From Stenotrophomonas raiganjensis (SeqCode) (GTDB taxonomy: Bacteria > Pseudomonadota > Gammaproteobacteria > Xanthomonadales > Xanthomonadaceae), in NCBI RefSeq assembly GCF_030658505.1, contig NZ_JAUTXR010000180.1:124001-188000 (forward strand): a stretch of 64,000 bases of DNA. The letters run 5' to 3'. The notes under the pieces are model-generated. The model saw only the letters and a program-made list of their open reading frames with translations. It had not been told where the DNA came from and searched no databases. A program made the translations under genes and the position numbers. Below, piece by piece: positions 24,764 through 35,656 of this stretch. The stretch's first letter is position 1. Each line of letters opens with the position of its first letter.

Positions 24764-27700
24764 TCAGAAGCCGACGCGCAGGTTGATCTGCCCGCCAACA
24801 TCGCGGCGGCCATCGCCGTGCTGGCCCTGCACGAACATCGACAGCTGGCTGTTGCGGCCCAGCCCGACCGCCACGCCCACCTGGCTGACCAGCGCGTTGC
24901 GTGCCATCACCGCGCTGTAGACATCGAAGGCGTTGCCACCGACGGCGAAGCGGTTGCGGCTGGCCACGTCGGTATCCCCCGACGCATGCTGCCAACCCAG
25001 GCCGACCGTCAGCTGCGCCGGGAAGCGCTCGCCGCTGCCCACGTCCCAGCGCCCACGCACGCCCACGGTGCTGACATTGAGCGTGTCCTTGCCGCCTTCC
25101 AGCACCAGTGCGGCGCTGCCGCCCTGCTCCACTGCACGATCACTGTCGACCCAGTGCCTGGTGAACTGCACGTACGGCTGCAGCTGGGTCCTGCCGTGGG
25201 TCCAGGTCCAGCTGCCTTCCACCTGGGCGATGGTCACATCCGAATCCTGGCGGCTGTACAGGGTCTGGCCCAACAGCGGCACCTCGCGCGTAGTGCGGGT
25301 GCGGTAGTCACCGCGCGACACACTGCCACCGACGGCGAAACCGTTGCTCCATTCGCCCTGTGCATACAGGCCAAAGGTGTTGCCACGCAGGCGGGCCCGC
25401 GAGCTGCGATCGTACAGGCGCGTATCCAGCCGCTCGTTGCCTGCGGCCGCACCCAGCACCACGTGCTCGCCCAGCTGCCAGTCCACGCCCGCCATCAGCG
25501 CATTGCGGTTGGAGCGGATCTCATCGCCATTGCCATCGCCATCCTGCTTGAACACCTTGCCACTGCCGGCCAACCAGGCCGAAGCGCGCTCACCACGCAC
25601 AGTCGGCAGCTCGCTGCCCAGGCGCTGGCGGATGCCTTCTTCCAGGTAGTTGTCGTACAGCAGCACCGCACGACTGGCCGCGTGCACCTCACCGGACAAC
25701 TGATCGAACGCACCGCGCGCGGTGGCCGCGTCATACATCAGCACGGTGTTGTACAGGCCCAATGCCGAACCACTCTGCGGCAGGCTGTCCAGTGCTGCCG
25801 CCGTGTTGTACTGGTTGCGCGTCTTCGCCGCCGTAGTGAATGCTGCGGTCTGCGCCACATCGATCTGCAGGTTGGCGGTGTTCGCGGTGTACACCGGCGT
25901 GATGGTCAGGAAGGCCGACGGCGAAGTCGCCGAGGCGAACTGCCCGCTCACGCCACCGCCCGCGTTGACCACGGTGTACTGCTGGCCCTGCTGGTAGCTG
26001 GTGCTGGGCGAAATGGTATTCACCTGCACGGTGCTGCCGCCCACATTCGCGCTGCCGCCGACCTGCACCGTGTCGCTGCCGGTGGCGCCCAGGTCGATGC
26101 CCAGCGTGCTGCCCGGCGACAACGTCAGGTTGCCTCCCACCGTGATCGTGCCGGTGCCATTGCCGGCACCACTGCCGTTGCCCGGGCCGTTGCCCGGCGA
26201 CAGCACGCCGCCGCTGGACACGGTCACGCCGCCGCCGGCTCCGCCAATGGTGCCGGTGCCGGACAGCGTAGTGCCGCTGCCGATGGTCCACTGGCCGCCG
26301 ATGGTGCCGGTGACATTCAGGCCACCGCCAGTGACCTGGCCAGTGCCGCTGAAGCCACCGCTGTTGCCGCCCAGGTTCAAGCCCCCCGGGCCGGCCTGCA
26401 CGATGCTGCCGCCACCGGTGATCGTGCCACCCAGCGTGGTGGTGCCACCGGTGTTGATGATCAGACCACCGTTGTTGGTGATGTTGCCGGTGATCGATCC
26501 GCTGGCACCGCCGTTGCCGACCTGCACGGTGCCGCCGGCATTGATGGTGGTACCACCGGTGTAGGTGTTGTTGCCAGTCAGCGTGAGGGTGCCGGTGCCG
26601 GCCTGGGTCAGGCCGCCACTGCCGCTGATGGTGCCGCCGACAGTGGTGTTGCCGCCCACGTTGAACACCAGGCTGCCGTTGTTGCTGACGTTTCCGGCGA
26701 TCGCACCGCTGGTGCCCCCATTGCCGACCTGCAGCGTGCCGCCGGTATTGATGGTGGTACCGCCGGTGTAGCTGTTGTTGCCGCCCAGGATCAACGTGCC
26801 ACTGCCGGCCTGGGTCAGGCCGCCGCTGCCGCTGATGGCGCCGCCGACGGTGGTGTTGCCACCTACGTTGAACACCAGGCTGCCGTTGTTGGTCACACTG
26901 CCGCCGATCGCACCGGTGGCGCCGCCATTGCCGACCTGCAGGGTACCGCCGGCGTTGATGGTGGTCGGCCCGGTATAGGTGTTGTTGCCGGTCACGGTCA
27001 GCGTGCCACTGCCGGCCTGGGTCAGGCCGCCGCTGCCGCTGATGGTGCCGCCCAGCGTGGCATTGCCCGCCACGTTGGACACCAGCGCGCCGTTGTTGGT
27101 GATGTCGCCGATGATCGAGCCGGTGGCGCCTCCATTGCCGAGCTGCAGCGTGCTACCCGCGTTGATGGTAGTGCCACCGCTGTAGGTGTTGGTGCCGGTC
27201 AGCACCAGCGTGCCACTGCCGGCCTGGGTCAGGCCACCGCTGCCGCTGATGATGCCGCCCAGCAGCGTGTTGCCTGCGACGTTGGAGATCAGCGAACCAT
27301 TGTTGGTGATGTCACCGGCAATCGTACCGGTCGCTCCGCCGTTGCCGACCTGCAGCGTGCCACCTGCGTTGATCGTGGTGCCGCCGGTGTAGCTGTTGTT
27401 GCCGACCAGGGTCAGCACGCCGCTACCCGCCTGGGTCAGGCCACCACTGCCACTGATCGCGCCACCGACGGTGGTGTTGCCGCCGACGTTGAACACCAGG
27501 CTGCCGTTGTTGGCGACGTTGCCGGTGATCGCACCGGTTGCGCCACCATTGCCGACCTGCAGCGTGCCACCGGTATTGATGGTGGTGCCGCCGGTATAGG
27601 TGTTGTTGCCGGTCAGGGTCAGCGTGCCGGCACCGGCCTGGGTCAGGCCACCGGCGCCGCTGATGGTGCCGCCCAGCGTGGTGTTGCCGGTCACGTTGGA

Positions 27701-30700
27701 CACCAGCGCACCGTTGTTGGTGATGTCACCGACAATCGCACCGGTCGCACCGCCGTTGCCGACCTGCAACGTACCGCCAGCGTTGATCGTGGTTCCACCG
27801 GTGTAGGTGTTGTTGCCGGTCAGCACCAGCGTGCCGCTGCCAGCCTGGGTCAGGCCGCCATTGCCGCTGACCACGCCGCCCACGGTTGCCGTGGTACCGA
27901 GGTTGTAGACCAGGCTGCCGTTGTTGGTGATGTCGCCCAGCACCGAACCGGTACTGCCGCCGTTGCCGATCTGCAGCGTGCTGCCGCCGTTGATGGTGGT
28001 ACCACCGGTGTAGGTGTTGTCGCCACTCAGGGTCAGCGTGCCGGTACCACTCTGCACCAGGCCACCGGTACCGCCAAGGACACCGGCGAACATGGTGCTG
28101 GCGTTGTTGCCGCCGGTGGTCAGCGTTGCACCGCCCAGCGCCACCGTACTGCCGGCAACACCGGCCAGGCCACCGATGCTCTGGTTGCCACCGGCACTGA
28201 TGTCCAGCGTACCGGTGCCGGCCAGGTTCACCGTGCTGGCGCCGGACAGGCTGCCGCCGGCGCCCACCGCCAGCGTGCCGCTGTTGATGGTGGTGGTGCC
28301 GGTGTAGCTGCTGGCGCCGGTCAGGGTAACCGTCGCCGGGCCATCCTTCAGCAGGCCGCCGGCACCGCTGATCGGGCCATTCAAGGTCAACGCATTGCTG
28401 CCGGCCAATGTCAGCGTGCCGCTCGCCAGCTGCACGCTGTTGGCCAGGGCCAACGCGCTGCTGCCGTCCAGGCTGGCGTTGCCGCCCACGGTCAGCGTAC
28501 CGGTTCCCAGTGCATTGCTGTTACCCAGGACAAGACCGCCGGCGTTGAGTGCCACGCCGCCGCTGAAGGTATTGCTGCCGCTCAGGGTCTGCACGCCGGC
28601 GCCGTTCTTCACCAGGCCACCGGTACCGGTGATGTCACCCGCAAAAGTCGAGTTGCCTACGCCATTGAGGGTCAGCGTGCTGCCGCCCAACGCCACTGAA
28701 GAGCCCGCCACGCCTGCCAGCGATCCGATCGCCTGCGCGCCCCCCGCACTGATGTCGAAGATGGTACCGGCGTTGGCCAGGTTCACCGCACCCGTCGCAG
28801 CCAGGCTGCCACCGGCGCCGATCGCCAGTGTGCCGGCGTTGATGGTGGTGCCACCGGTGAAGGTGTTGGTGCCGGTCAACGTCTGGGTACCCGACCCTTC
28901 CTTGATCAGGCCACCGGAGCCGGCCACCGAACCACTGAACGTGCCATTGGTGGCGTCTCCGATCGTCAGCGTGTTGGCGCCCAGATTCACCGTACCGTTG
29001 CCGATCAGGGTACCGAACTGCTGCGTGCCGCTGCCCGCAGACAGATCGAAGGTCGCACCCGCGGCCAGGTTGACGATGCCACTGGCATGCAGGCTCGCGC
29101 CAGCACCCAGTGCCAACGTACCGGCATTGATGTTGGTGCCACCGGTGTAGGTGTTGGTGCCGTTCAAGGTCAGCGTGGCTGCCCCCTCCTTGGTCAGACT
29201 GCCGGTACCGCTCAGGCTGCCATTGAGGGTGAGGTTGTTGCTGCCCAGCACGGTCAACGCGTTGTTGAGGATGAAGCTGTTGGCGAGGGTGACCGCCGTA
29301 TTCGAATCGAGCGTGGCAGCGCCTCCGACCGTCACCGTACCGGTGCCCAGCGCAGCATTGTTGCCGACCACCAGGCCACCGGCGTTGAGCGCCACGCCGC
29401 CGCTGAAGGTGTTGACGCCATTGAGCGTCTGCACGCCCGCGCCGTTCTTGATCAGCCCGCCATTGCCGTTGATCACACCGTTGAAAGTGCTGTCCACCGT
29501 GCCGCCCAGGGTCAGCGTGCTGCCGCCCAGCGCCACCGTGCTGCCGGCCACGCCGGCCAGCGAACCGATGGCCTGGTTGCCCGCGGAGATGTCGAGCGTA
29601 CCGGTACCGGCCAGGTTCACCGCGCCGGTTGCGGCGAGGCTGCCACCGGCACCGATCGCCAGCGTGCCGCTGTTGATGGTGGTACCCCCGGTGTAGGTGT
29701 TGGCACCGCTCAGGGTTACGGTGGCCGCACCGTCCTTGATCAGCCCGCCCGTGCCGGAAATCACACCGCCCAGTGTCAGCGCCTGGCTGCCGAGCAGGTC
29801 GAGATTGGCACCCGCTGCCAGGCTGATGTTGTTGGCCAGGCTGGCACCGGTCGATGCATCCAGTGTTGCGTTGCTTCCGACCGTCAAGGCACCGCTGCCG
29901 AGCGCAGCGTTGTTGCCGACCACCAGGCCACCGCCATTGAGCGCAACGCCACCACTGAACAGATTGGCGCCACCCAGCGTGAGAATGCCGGCGCCATTCT
30001 TGACCAGGCCACCGGTGCCGGCAATCGCGCCATCGAAGAGGCTGTTGCCCACGCCACCAAGTGTCAGCGTCTGCGCGCCCAGGCTCACCGTTGAGCCGGC
30101 CACACCGTTCAACGCCCCAATGGTCTGGGCCCCTGCCGTGGAGATATCAAAGCCGGTACCTGCAGCGCTCAGCGTCACCGCGCCGGTCGGGGCCAGGCTG
30201 CCGCCCGGACCAATCGCCAGCGTGCCGGCGTTGATGAAGGTGCCGCCGGTATAGGTATTGGCACCGGTCAACGTCTCGATGCCTGCCCCCACCTTGGTCA
30301 GCCCACCCGTGCCTGCGATCGAACCACTGAAGGTGCCATTGGTGGCGCCGCCGACTTCGATCGAGTTGGCGCCAAGGTTCACCGTACCGTTGCCGACCAG
30401 CGTGCCGAACTGCTGCGTGCCGCTGCCGGCAGACAGATCCAGCGTGGCGCCGGTGGCGAGGTTCACGGTACCGCTCGCTGACAGGCTGGCACCGGCCCCC
30501 AGCGCCAGCGTACCCGCGTTGACGTTGGTACCACCGGTGTAGGTGTTGATGCCGTTCAACGTCAGCGTTGCGCCGCCGTTCTTGGTCAGGCTGCCGGTGC
30601 CGGAAAGCACGCCACTGAGAGTGAGCGCATTGGTGCCCAGCACGGTCAGCCCGGCATTGAGGAGGACGTTGTTGGCCAGCGTCGCCGGCGCCGTGGTATC

Positions 30701-33700
30701 CAGCGTGGAAGCACCGCCCACGGTGAGTGCGCCGGTACCCAGCGCCGCATCGTTGCCCAGCACAAGGCCACCTGCATTGAGGGTGACACCGCCGCCGAAG
30801 GTGTTGGCACCAGACAGGGTCTGTACGCCAGCGCCCACCTTGACCAGACCACCGCCGCCGCTGATCACGCCATCGAACGCGGCGTTGCCAGCGGTACCGA
30901 AGGTCAACGAATTGCCCCCCAGCGCCAGCGTGCTTCCGCCCGCGCCGTTGAGCGCACCGATGGTCTGGCTGCTGCCGGCACCGGAAATATCGAAGCCAGC
31001 GCCTGCGCCCAACGTGACATCACCCGCTGCAGCAAGGCTGCCGCCCGTGCCCAGCGCCAGCGTGCCGGCGTTGATCGTGGTACCGCCGGTGTAGGTGTTG
31101 GCACCGGACAGCGTCAGCGTGGTGGCACCATTCTTGACCAGGCTGCCATTGCCGCCGACCACGCCCGACAGCGTCAACGCATTGCTGCCGGGCAACGTCA
31201 GTGCGACGCCCGAGCCCAGCGTGACCGCATTGCTCAATGTCACTGCAGCGCCCGCATCCAGCGTGGTGCTGGCATTCACGGCCAGCGTGCCGGTACCGAG
31301 CGCATCGTTCGCGCCGACCACCAGGCCTCCCCCGTTCAAGGTCAGGCCGCCACCGAAGGTATTGGTGTTGTTGAGGGTCAGCAGGCCCGCACCATTCTTG
31401 ATCAGGCTGCCATTGCCGGCCACCACGCCACCGAGGGTGACATCAGTGCTGCCCCCCAGCGTCAACTGCGTACCGGCACCGAAGTTCACTGCATTGGCCA
31501 GGTTCAGCGCCACGGTGCTGTCGAGCGTGGTCGTGCCACCGATGTCCAGTGCACCGGTACCGAGTGCGCTGGCATTGCCGAGAATCAGGCCACCTGCATT
31601 GAGCGCAAGGCCGCCACTGAAGGTATTGGCGCCGGACAGCGTCTGCACGCCTGCGCCCGTCTTGATCAGGCCACCGGTGCCACCGATCACGCCGGCAAAG
31701 CTGCCGTTGCTGGCGCCGCCAAAGGTGAGCGACTGCGCGCCCAGCGCCAGCTGGCTGCCCGCCACGCCATTCAACGCGCCGATGGTCTGCGCTGCACCGG
31801 CTGCGGAGATGTCCAGCGTCGCACCGGCACCAGCAAGATCCACCGCACCGGCCGCGGCAAGACTGCCGCCTGCCCCCAGCGCCAGCGTGCCGGCGTTGAT
31901 GGTGGTGCCACCGGTGTAGACGTTGGCGCCGGAGAGGGTGAGGCGAGCCGCACCGTCCTTGGTCAGCCCACCGGCACCGAATACCGGACCGGTGAGCGTC
32001 AGGTCATTGCTGCCCAGCACGGAGAGGTTGGCACCGGCGGCAAGGCCGATTGTGTTGCCCACCGCAATCGCTGTCGTCGCATCCAGCGAAGCGCTACCGC
32101 CTACGTCCAGCTGGCCGGTACCCAGTGCCTGTGCATTGCCCAGCTGCAGTAGGCCTGCGTTGAGGCCGACCCCTCCGCTGAACGTATTGGGTCCATTCAA
32201 CGCCAGCGTGGCCGTACCATTCTTGACCAGGCTGCCAGTGCCGCTGATGAGACCGCCCAGCGACACGTTCTGGCTGCCCAGCATGTTCAGAACGGCACTG
32301 GTCCCGAGGTTGACGTTGTTGGCCAGGTTCAGGGCAGCCGAACTATCCAGCGTGGTGTTGGCTCCAACCGACAATGCACCGGTGCCCAGCGCGCCGGCAT
32401 TGCCCAGCAGCAGGCCACCACCGTTGAGCGCCAGCCCACCATTGAAGGTGTTGGCGCCATTGAGGGTCAACACGCTGGCGCCGTTCTTCACCAGGCCACC
32501 CGCGCCGGAAACCACGCCGCCCAGGGTGATGGCCTGTGTGCCCGGCAGCGTCAGCAACGCGCCACCGCCGAGCGCGACATCATTGGCCAGGCTCAGCGGG
32601 GCACTGCCGTCCAGCGAAACACTCCCGCCGACACTGAGCGCCCCGCTACCCAGCGCACCGTTGCTGCCCAGCAGCAGGCTTCCGGCGTTTGCGCTCAGTC
32701 CACCACTGAAGGTGTTGGTGCCGTTCAAGGTCAACGTCGACGCACCGTTCTTGACCAGGCTGCCGGTGCCGGTGATGTTGCCGGCCAGGGTCAGGTTCTG
32801 GCTGCCCGGCAGCGTCAATGCCGCGCCAAGGTTGATCGCATTGCCCAGGTTCAGCGCGGCAGTGGCGTCCAGCGAACCGTTGCCACTGACCGTCAGCGCA
32901 CCGCTTCCCAGCGCGCCGGCGTTGCCCAGCACCAGGCCTCCGGCCGCAAGATTCACCCCACCGCTGAAGGTGTTGGCACCGGTCAGCGTCTGCACGCCGG
33001 TGCCCTGCTTGATCAGCCCACCGGTGCCGCCGATCACGCCGGCGAAGATCTGGTTGGTGGCATCACCGAAGGTGAGCGTGCTGCTGCCCAGCGCCAGGGT
33101 GCTGCCAGCCACACCGGACAATGCACCGATGGTCTGGTTGCCACCCAGCGAGATATCCAGTGCGCTGCCAGCGCCGGCCAGGCTGACCGCGCCGCTCGCC
33201 GCCAGGCTGCCACCACTGGCCAGTGCCACCGTTCCGGCATTCACCGCCAGCCCACCGGTGAACGTGTTCGCGCCACCCAGCGTCAGCGTGGAGGCGCCGT
33301 GCTTCACCAGGCTGCCGGTGCCAGCAATGACACCGCCCAACGTCAGTGTGTTGCCTCCCAGAATGTCGAGCGAGCCACCTGCGCCGAGATTGATGTTGTT
33401 GCCCACACTCAACGCCGAGCTGCCATCGAGGGTCACGGCTCCGCCGACGTTCAAGGCACCGGTTCCCAGCGCACTGCCATTGCCCAGCAGCAGGCTGCCG
33501 GCATTGAACGCCAGCCCACCACCGAACGTATTGGCGCCATTGAGCGTCAGGGTTGACGCGCCATTCTTGATCAGGCCGCCAGCGCCGCTGATCACCCCGT
33601 TGAACGTGAGCGCCTGCCCGCCAAGCAGATTCAGGTTGGCGCCCGATCCGAGGCTGACAGCATTGGTCAGCGTCAGCGCGGTGGTGCCGTCGAAGGTGGT

Positions 33701-35656
33701 GTTGCCGCCGACAGAGAGCGTACCACTGCCCAGCGCGGCCGCATTGCCCAGCAACAAGCCACCGGCGTTGAGCGCAACACCGCCGCTGAGGTTGTTGACG
33801 CCCGACAGGGTCTGCACGCCGGTACCGAGCTTGATCAGGCCACCGGTGCCTGCGGCGAACGTGCCGCTGTAGCTCGTATCACCCAGCCCGGCGAGGGTGA
33901 GCGTGTGGGTGCCCAGATTGACGTTGCCTCCCAGGCCGGCCAGCGAGCCGATGGTCTGGTTGGCGGCGCCCGAAAGATCCAGGCTGGTACCAACGCCCAG
34001 CGTGATCGCACCGGTGGGCGACAGGCTGCCACCCGCGCCCAGCGCCAATGCGCCGCCAGCCAGGTTGAAGGTGCCGGTCAGCGAATTGGCGCCATTCAAG
34101 ATCAGCGTGCCGGCACCGTTCTTGGTCACGTTGCCGGCACCGGACATCGAGCCACTCAATGTCAGCGCATTGCTGCCCAGCAGGTTCAGCGAGCCCCCGC
34201 CATTGACCACCAGGTTGTTGCCCAGGTTGAAGCCCGCCGTCGTATCCAGCGTGGCGCTGCCACCTACGGTCAGGTCGCCCAGGCCCAGTGCACTGGCATT
34301 GCCCAGCAGCAGGCCGCCCGCATTGAGGTTGACGCCGCCGGTGAACACGTTTGCGCTGCCGAGAGTAACGATGCCGGTGTTGTTCACCGTCAGCCGACCA
34401 GCGCCCGAAAGCACGCCACTCAGGCCGAATGCATTGGTCCCGGCCAGGGATAGATTGCCGCCGAGGCTGAAAGCATTGGCCAGGTCCAGACCGGCCGTGG
34501 AGGATGCGATGGCACCGCCGTTGGCTGTGAACAGCCCTGTGCCGAATGCACCGGCATTGTTGAAATTGACCAGGCCATCATTGAGCGTCGCCGGTCCCGT
34601 GCCCGCCCACGCACCCTGCAGGTTCCAGGTGCCGCTGTTGACGGTCAGGCGCTGGAAGTTGAGGTACTGGTTCCAGCTCACCGTGGTTGGCGCCCCGCCA
34701 GTGCCCGACCCGGGGCCAGAGGGACTGTTCTGCAGCACCAGCGCGTTGTTGGCCGCACCGGTGCCGGCACCGGCGTCGACCGTTCCCGCCGCTGCAACCT
34801 TGACCCCGGTTACGCCCGTGAGCACGCCGGCCCCGATAAGACTGCCACCGGCAGAGACCGTGGATCCGGCCACGGCGGTGAAGGTATTGCCACCGGTCGA
34901 GTCGCCCAGGTGCACGCTGCCGTTGACCGTTCCCGCATTGAGGAAGGTATTGCCCGACGAAGAGCCCAATCCCACCCGCCCGGTGATGCTGCCAGTATTC
35001 GTCACATTGGCGGCCGCCCCGCCATAGGTCACCACCGAAGTCGCCTCAACGACATTGCCAACGCCGATCAGTGACACGCCAATCGTGCCATTGTTGGTAA
35101 TGGTGGTGACCTGGGTTGGAGAGCCACCGCCCCCATTCTGCGCCACGATGGCCTGGCCGCCGAAACCCAGCAACGTAGCGATATTGAATACACCGTTGAT
35201 CGTGCCGCCACTGTTGTTGTTGACAGTGATCGCGCTGGCCGAGCTGTTGCCGACCACCAGTCCGTCCGAAGCAAGCAGCAGCGTGCTGGGATCTATCAGC
35301 CCGCTGTTGTTGACCGTGACATTGCTGCCACCCAATGTCACCGCATTGCCGCCCAAGGTCGCAGATGAGCGCATCGTCGCACCGGAGTTGACCTGCAGCG
35401 TGATGCCAGATGCGGGGTTGTTGTAGTTGGTGGGGTTGGGGGTGTTGTCGCAGATGATCGTCGTTGTGCCGGTGCACGCTGCGAACGCCGAACCGCTGGC
35501 CAAGGTGGCTGCCAGTGCGACTGCCAGCTGATGCGCCCGCAATCGCGGTGGCCGCTTCGCGGTAATCGCACTTCCTCCGGGATTCTGGGCGACCTCCGAA
35601 GCAACCTGCATTACGCCGAGGGCACGATTGAAAACCAGACGGTAAATGCGGTTCAT
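24764..35656 (-). CDS. Giant type V autotransporter with PATR-type passenger repeats
   Basis: 3630 residues. The N-terminus is an extended signal peptide (ESPR, MNRIYRLVFNRALGVMQVAS) followed by a Sec signal ending near residue 59 (GSAFA). The passenger holds about 32 copies of the autotransporter-associated beta-strand repeat (GTGGLxKxGAGxxTLxGANT, GGTTINAGTLALG), which builds a long beta-helix. The last seven or eight copies are near-identical tandem units of 67-69 residues. After residue about 3220 comes a linker (TARGAFDQLSGEVHAASRAV) and the C-terminal beta-barrel, ending in aromatic F (NLRVGF). It would be a surface adhesin or aggregation factor. The frame is intact over almost 11 kb. 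Large plus-strand frames opposite it are shadows. Confidence 0.95.
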   Translation of the reverse strand: MNRIYRLVFNRALGVMQVASEVAQNPGGSAITAKRPPRLRAHQLAVALAATLASGSAFAACTGTTTIICDNTPNPTNYNNPASGITLQVNSGATMRSSATLGGNAVTLGGSNVTVNNSGLIDPSTLLLASDGLVVGNSSASAITVNNNSGGTINGVFNIATLLGFGGQAIVAQNGGGGSPTQVTTITNNGTIGVSLIGVGNVVEATSVVTYGGAAANVTNTGSITGRVGLGSSSGNTFLNAGTVNGSVHLGDSTGGNTFTAVAGSTVSAGGSLIGAGVLTGVTGVKVAAAGTVDAGAGTGAANNALVLQNSPSGPGSGTGGAPTTVSWNQYLNFQRLTVNSGTWNLQGAWAGTGPATLNDGLVNFNNAGAFGTGLFTANGGAIASSTAGLDLANAFSLGGNLSLAGTNAFGLSGVLSGAGRLTVNNTGIVTLGSANVFTGGVNLNAGGLLLGNASALGLGDLTVGGSATLDTTAGFNLGNNLVVNGGGSLNLLGSNALTLSGSMSGAGNVTKNGAGTLILNGANSLTGTFNLAGGALALGAGGSLSPTGAITLGVGTSLDLSGAANQTIGSLAGLGGNVNLGTHTLTLAGLGDTSYSGTFAAGTGGLIKLGTGVQTLSGVNNLSGGVALNAGGLLLGNAAALGSGTLSVGGNTTFDGTTALTLTNAVSLGSGANLNLLGGQALTFNGVISGAGGLIKNGASTLTLNGANTFGGGLAFNAGSLLLGNGSALGTGALNVGGAVTLDGSSALSVGNNINLGAGGSLDILGGNTLTLGGVIAGTGSLVKHGASTLTLGGANTFTGGLAVNAGTVALASGGSLAASGAVSLAGAGSALDISLGGNQTIGALSGVAGSTLALGSSTLTFGDATNQIFAGVIGGTGGLIKQGTGVQTLTGANTFSGGVNLAAGGLVLGNAGALGSGALTVSGNGSLDATAALNLGNAINLGAALTLPGSQNLTLAGNITGTGSLVKNGASTLTLNGTNTFSGGLSANAGSLLLGSNGALGSGALSVGGSVSLDGSAPLSLANDVALGGGALLTLPGTQAITLGGVVSGAGGLVKNGASVLTLNGANTFNGGLALNGGGLLLGNAGALGTGALSVGANTTLDSSAALNLANNVNLGTSAVLNMLGSQNVSLGGLISGTGSLVKNGTATLALNGPNTFSGGVGLNAGLLQLGNAQALGTGQLDVGGSASLDATTAIAVGNTIGLAAGANLSVLGSNDLTLTGPVFGAGGLTKDGAARLTLSGANVYTGGTTINAGTLALGAGGSLAAAGAVDLAGAGATLDISAAGAAQTIGALNGVAGSQLALGAQSLTFGGASNGSFAGVIGGTGGLIKTGAGVQTLSGANTFSGGLALNAGGLILGNASALGTGALDIGGTTTLDSTVALNLANAVNFGAGTQLTLGGSTDVTLGGVVAGNGSLIKNGAGLLTLNNTNTFGGGLTLNGGGLVVGANDALGTGTLAVNASTTLDAGAAVTLSNAVTLGSGVALTLPGSNALTLSGVVGGNGSLVKNGATTLTLSGANTYTGGTTINAGTLALGTGGSLAAAGDVTLGAGAGFDISGAGSSQTIGALNGAGGSTLALGGNSLTFGTAGNAAFDGVISGGGGLVKVGAGVQTLSGANTFGGGVTLNAGGLVLGNDAALGTGALTVGGASTLDTTAPATLANNVLLNAGLTVLGTNALTLSGVLSGTGSLTKNGGATLTLNGINTYTGGTNVNAGTLALGAGASLSASGTVNLATGATLDLSAGSGTQQFGTLVGNGTVNLGANSIEVGGATNGTFSGSIAGTGGLTKVGAGIETLTGANTYTGGTFINAGTLAIGPGGSLAPTGAVTLSAAGTGFDISTAGAQTIGALNGVAGSTVSLGAQTLTLGGVGNSLFDGAIAGTGGLVKNGAGILTLGGANLFSGGVALNGGGLVVGNNAALGSGALTVGSNATLDASTGASLANNISLAAGANLDLLGSQALTLGGVISGTGGLIKDGAATVTLSGANTYTGGTTINSGTLAIGAGGSLAATGAVNLAGTGTLDISAGNQAIGSLAGVAGSTVALGGSTLTLGGTVDSTFNGVINGNGGLIKNGAGVQTLNGVNTFSGGVALNAGGLVVGNNAALGTGTVTVGGAATLDSNTAVTLANSFILNNALTVLGSNNLTLNGSLSGTGSLTKEGAATLTLNGTNTYTGGTNINAGTLALGAGASLHASGIVNLAAGATFDLSAGSGTQQFGTLIGNGTVNLGANTLTIGDATNGTFSGSVAGSGGLIKEGSGTQTLTGTNTFTGGTTINAGTLAIGAGGSLAATGAVNLANAGTIFDISAGGAQAIGSLAGVAGSSVALGGSTLTLNGVGNSTFAGDITGTGGLVKNGAGVQTLSGSNTFSGGVALNAGGLVLGNSNALGTGTLTVGGNASLDGSSALALANSVQLASGTLTLAGSNALTLNGPISGAGGLLKDGPATVTLTGASSYTGTTTINSGTLAVGAGGSLSGASTVNLAGTGTLDISAGGNQSIGGLAGVAGSTVALGGATLTTGGNNASTMFAGVLGGTGGLVQSGTGTLTLSGDNTYTGGTTINGGSTLQIGNGGSTGSVLGDITNNGSLVYNLGTTATVGGVVSGNGGLTQAGSGTLVLTGNNTYTGGTTINAGGTLQVGNGGATGAIVGDITNNGALVSNVTGNTTLGGTISGAGGLTQAGAGTLTLTGNNTYTGGTTINTGGTLQVGNGGATGAITGNVANNGSLVFNVGGNTTVGGAISGSGGLTQAGSGVLTLVGNNSYTGGTTINAGGTLQVGNGGATGTIAGDITNNGSLISNVAGNTLLGGIISGSGGLTQAGSGTLVLTGTNTYSGGTTINAGSTLQLGNGGATGSIIGDITNNGALVSNVAGNATLGGTISGSGGLTQAGSGTLTVTGNNTYTGPTTINAGGTLQVGNGGATGAIGGSVTNNGSLVFNVGGNTTVGGAISGSGGLTQAGSGTLILGGNNSYTGGTTINTGGTLQVGNGGTSGAIAGNVSNNGSLVFNVGGNTTVGGTISGSGGLTQAGTGTLTLTGNNTYTGGTTINAGGTVQVGNGGASGSITGNITNNGGLIINTGGTTTLGGTITGGGSIVQAGPGGLNLGGNSGGFSGTGQVTGGGLNVTGTIGGQWTIGSGTTLSGTGTIGGAGGGVTVSSGGVLSPGNGPGNGSGAGNGTGTITVGGNLTLSPGSTLGIDLGATGSDTVQVGGSANVGGSTVQVNTISPSTSYQQGQQYTVVNAGGGVSGQFASATSPSAFLTITPVYTANTANLQIDVAQTAAFTTAAKTRNQYNTAAALDSLPQSGSALGLYNTVLMYDAATARGAFDQLSGEVHAASRAVLLYDNYLEEGIRQRLGSELPTVRGERASAWLAGSGKVFKQDGDGNGDEIRSNRNALMAGVDWQLGEHVVLGAAAGNERLDTRLYDRSSRARLRGNTFGLYAQGEWSNGFAVGGSVSRGDYRTRTTREVPLLGQTLYSRQDSDVTIAQVEGSWTWTHGRTQLQPYVQFTRHWVDSDRAVEQGGSAALVLEGGKDTLNVSTVGVRGRWDVGSGERFPAQLTVGLGWQHASGDTDVASRNRFAVGGNAFDVYSAVMARNALVSQVGVAVGLGRNSQLSMFVQGQHGDGRRDVGGQINLRVGF
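26460..28020. repeat. Tandem 204-210-bp repeats in the autotransporter gene
   Basis: Seven to eight near-identical units with boundaries near 26565, 26772, 26979, 27186, 27393, 27600, 27807 and 28014. Each encodes GSGGLTQAGSGTL..GNNTYTGGTTINAGGTLQVG followed by NNGSL. Unit lengths are multiples of three, so changes in copy number keep the frame. Confidence 0.9.

Noticed and set aside
26460..28020. Regular repeats considered as a CRISPR array
   Set aside because: Units are about 207 bp, contiguous, in frame and coding; there are no unique spacers.
24818..28699. 1293-codon open frame on the plus strand opposite the autotransporter
   Set aside because: It is the antisense of repetitive GC-rich DNA; its Ala/His/Gln/Thr-rich composition mirrors the repeats and there is no start signal.
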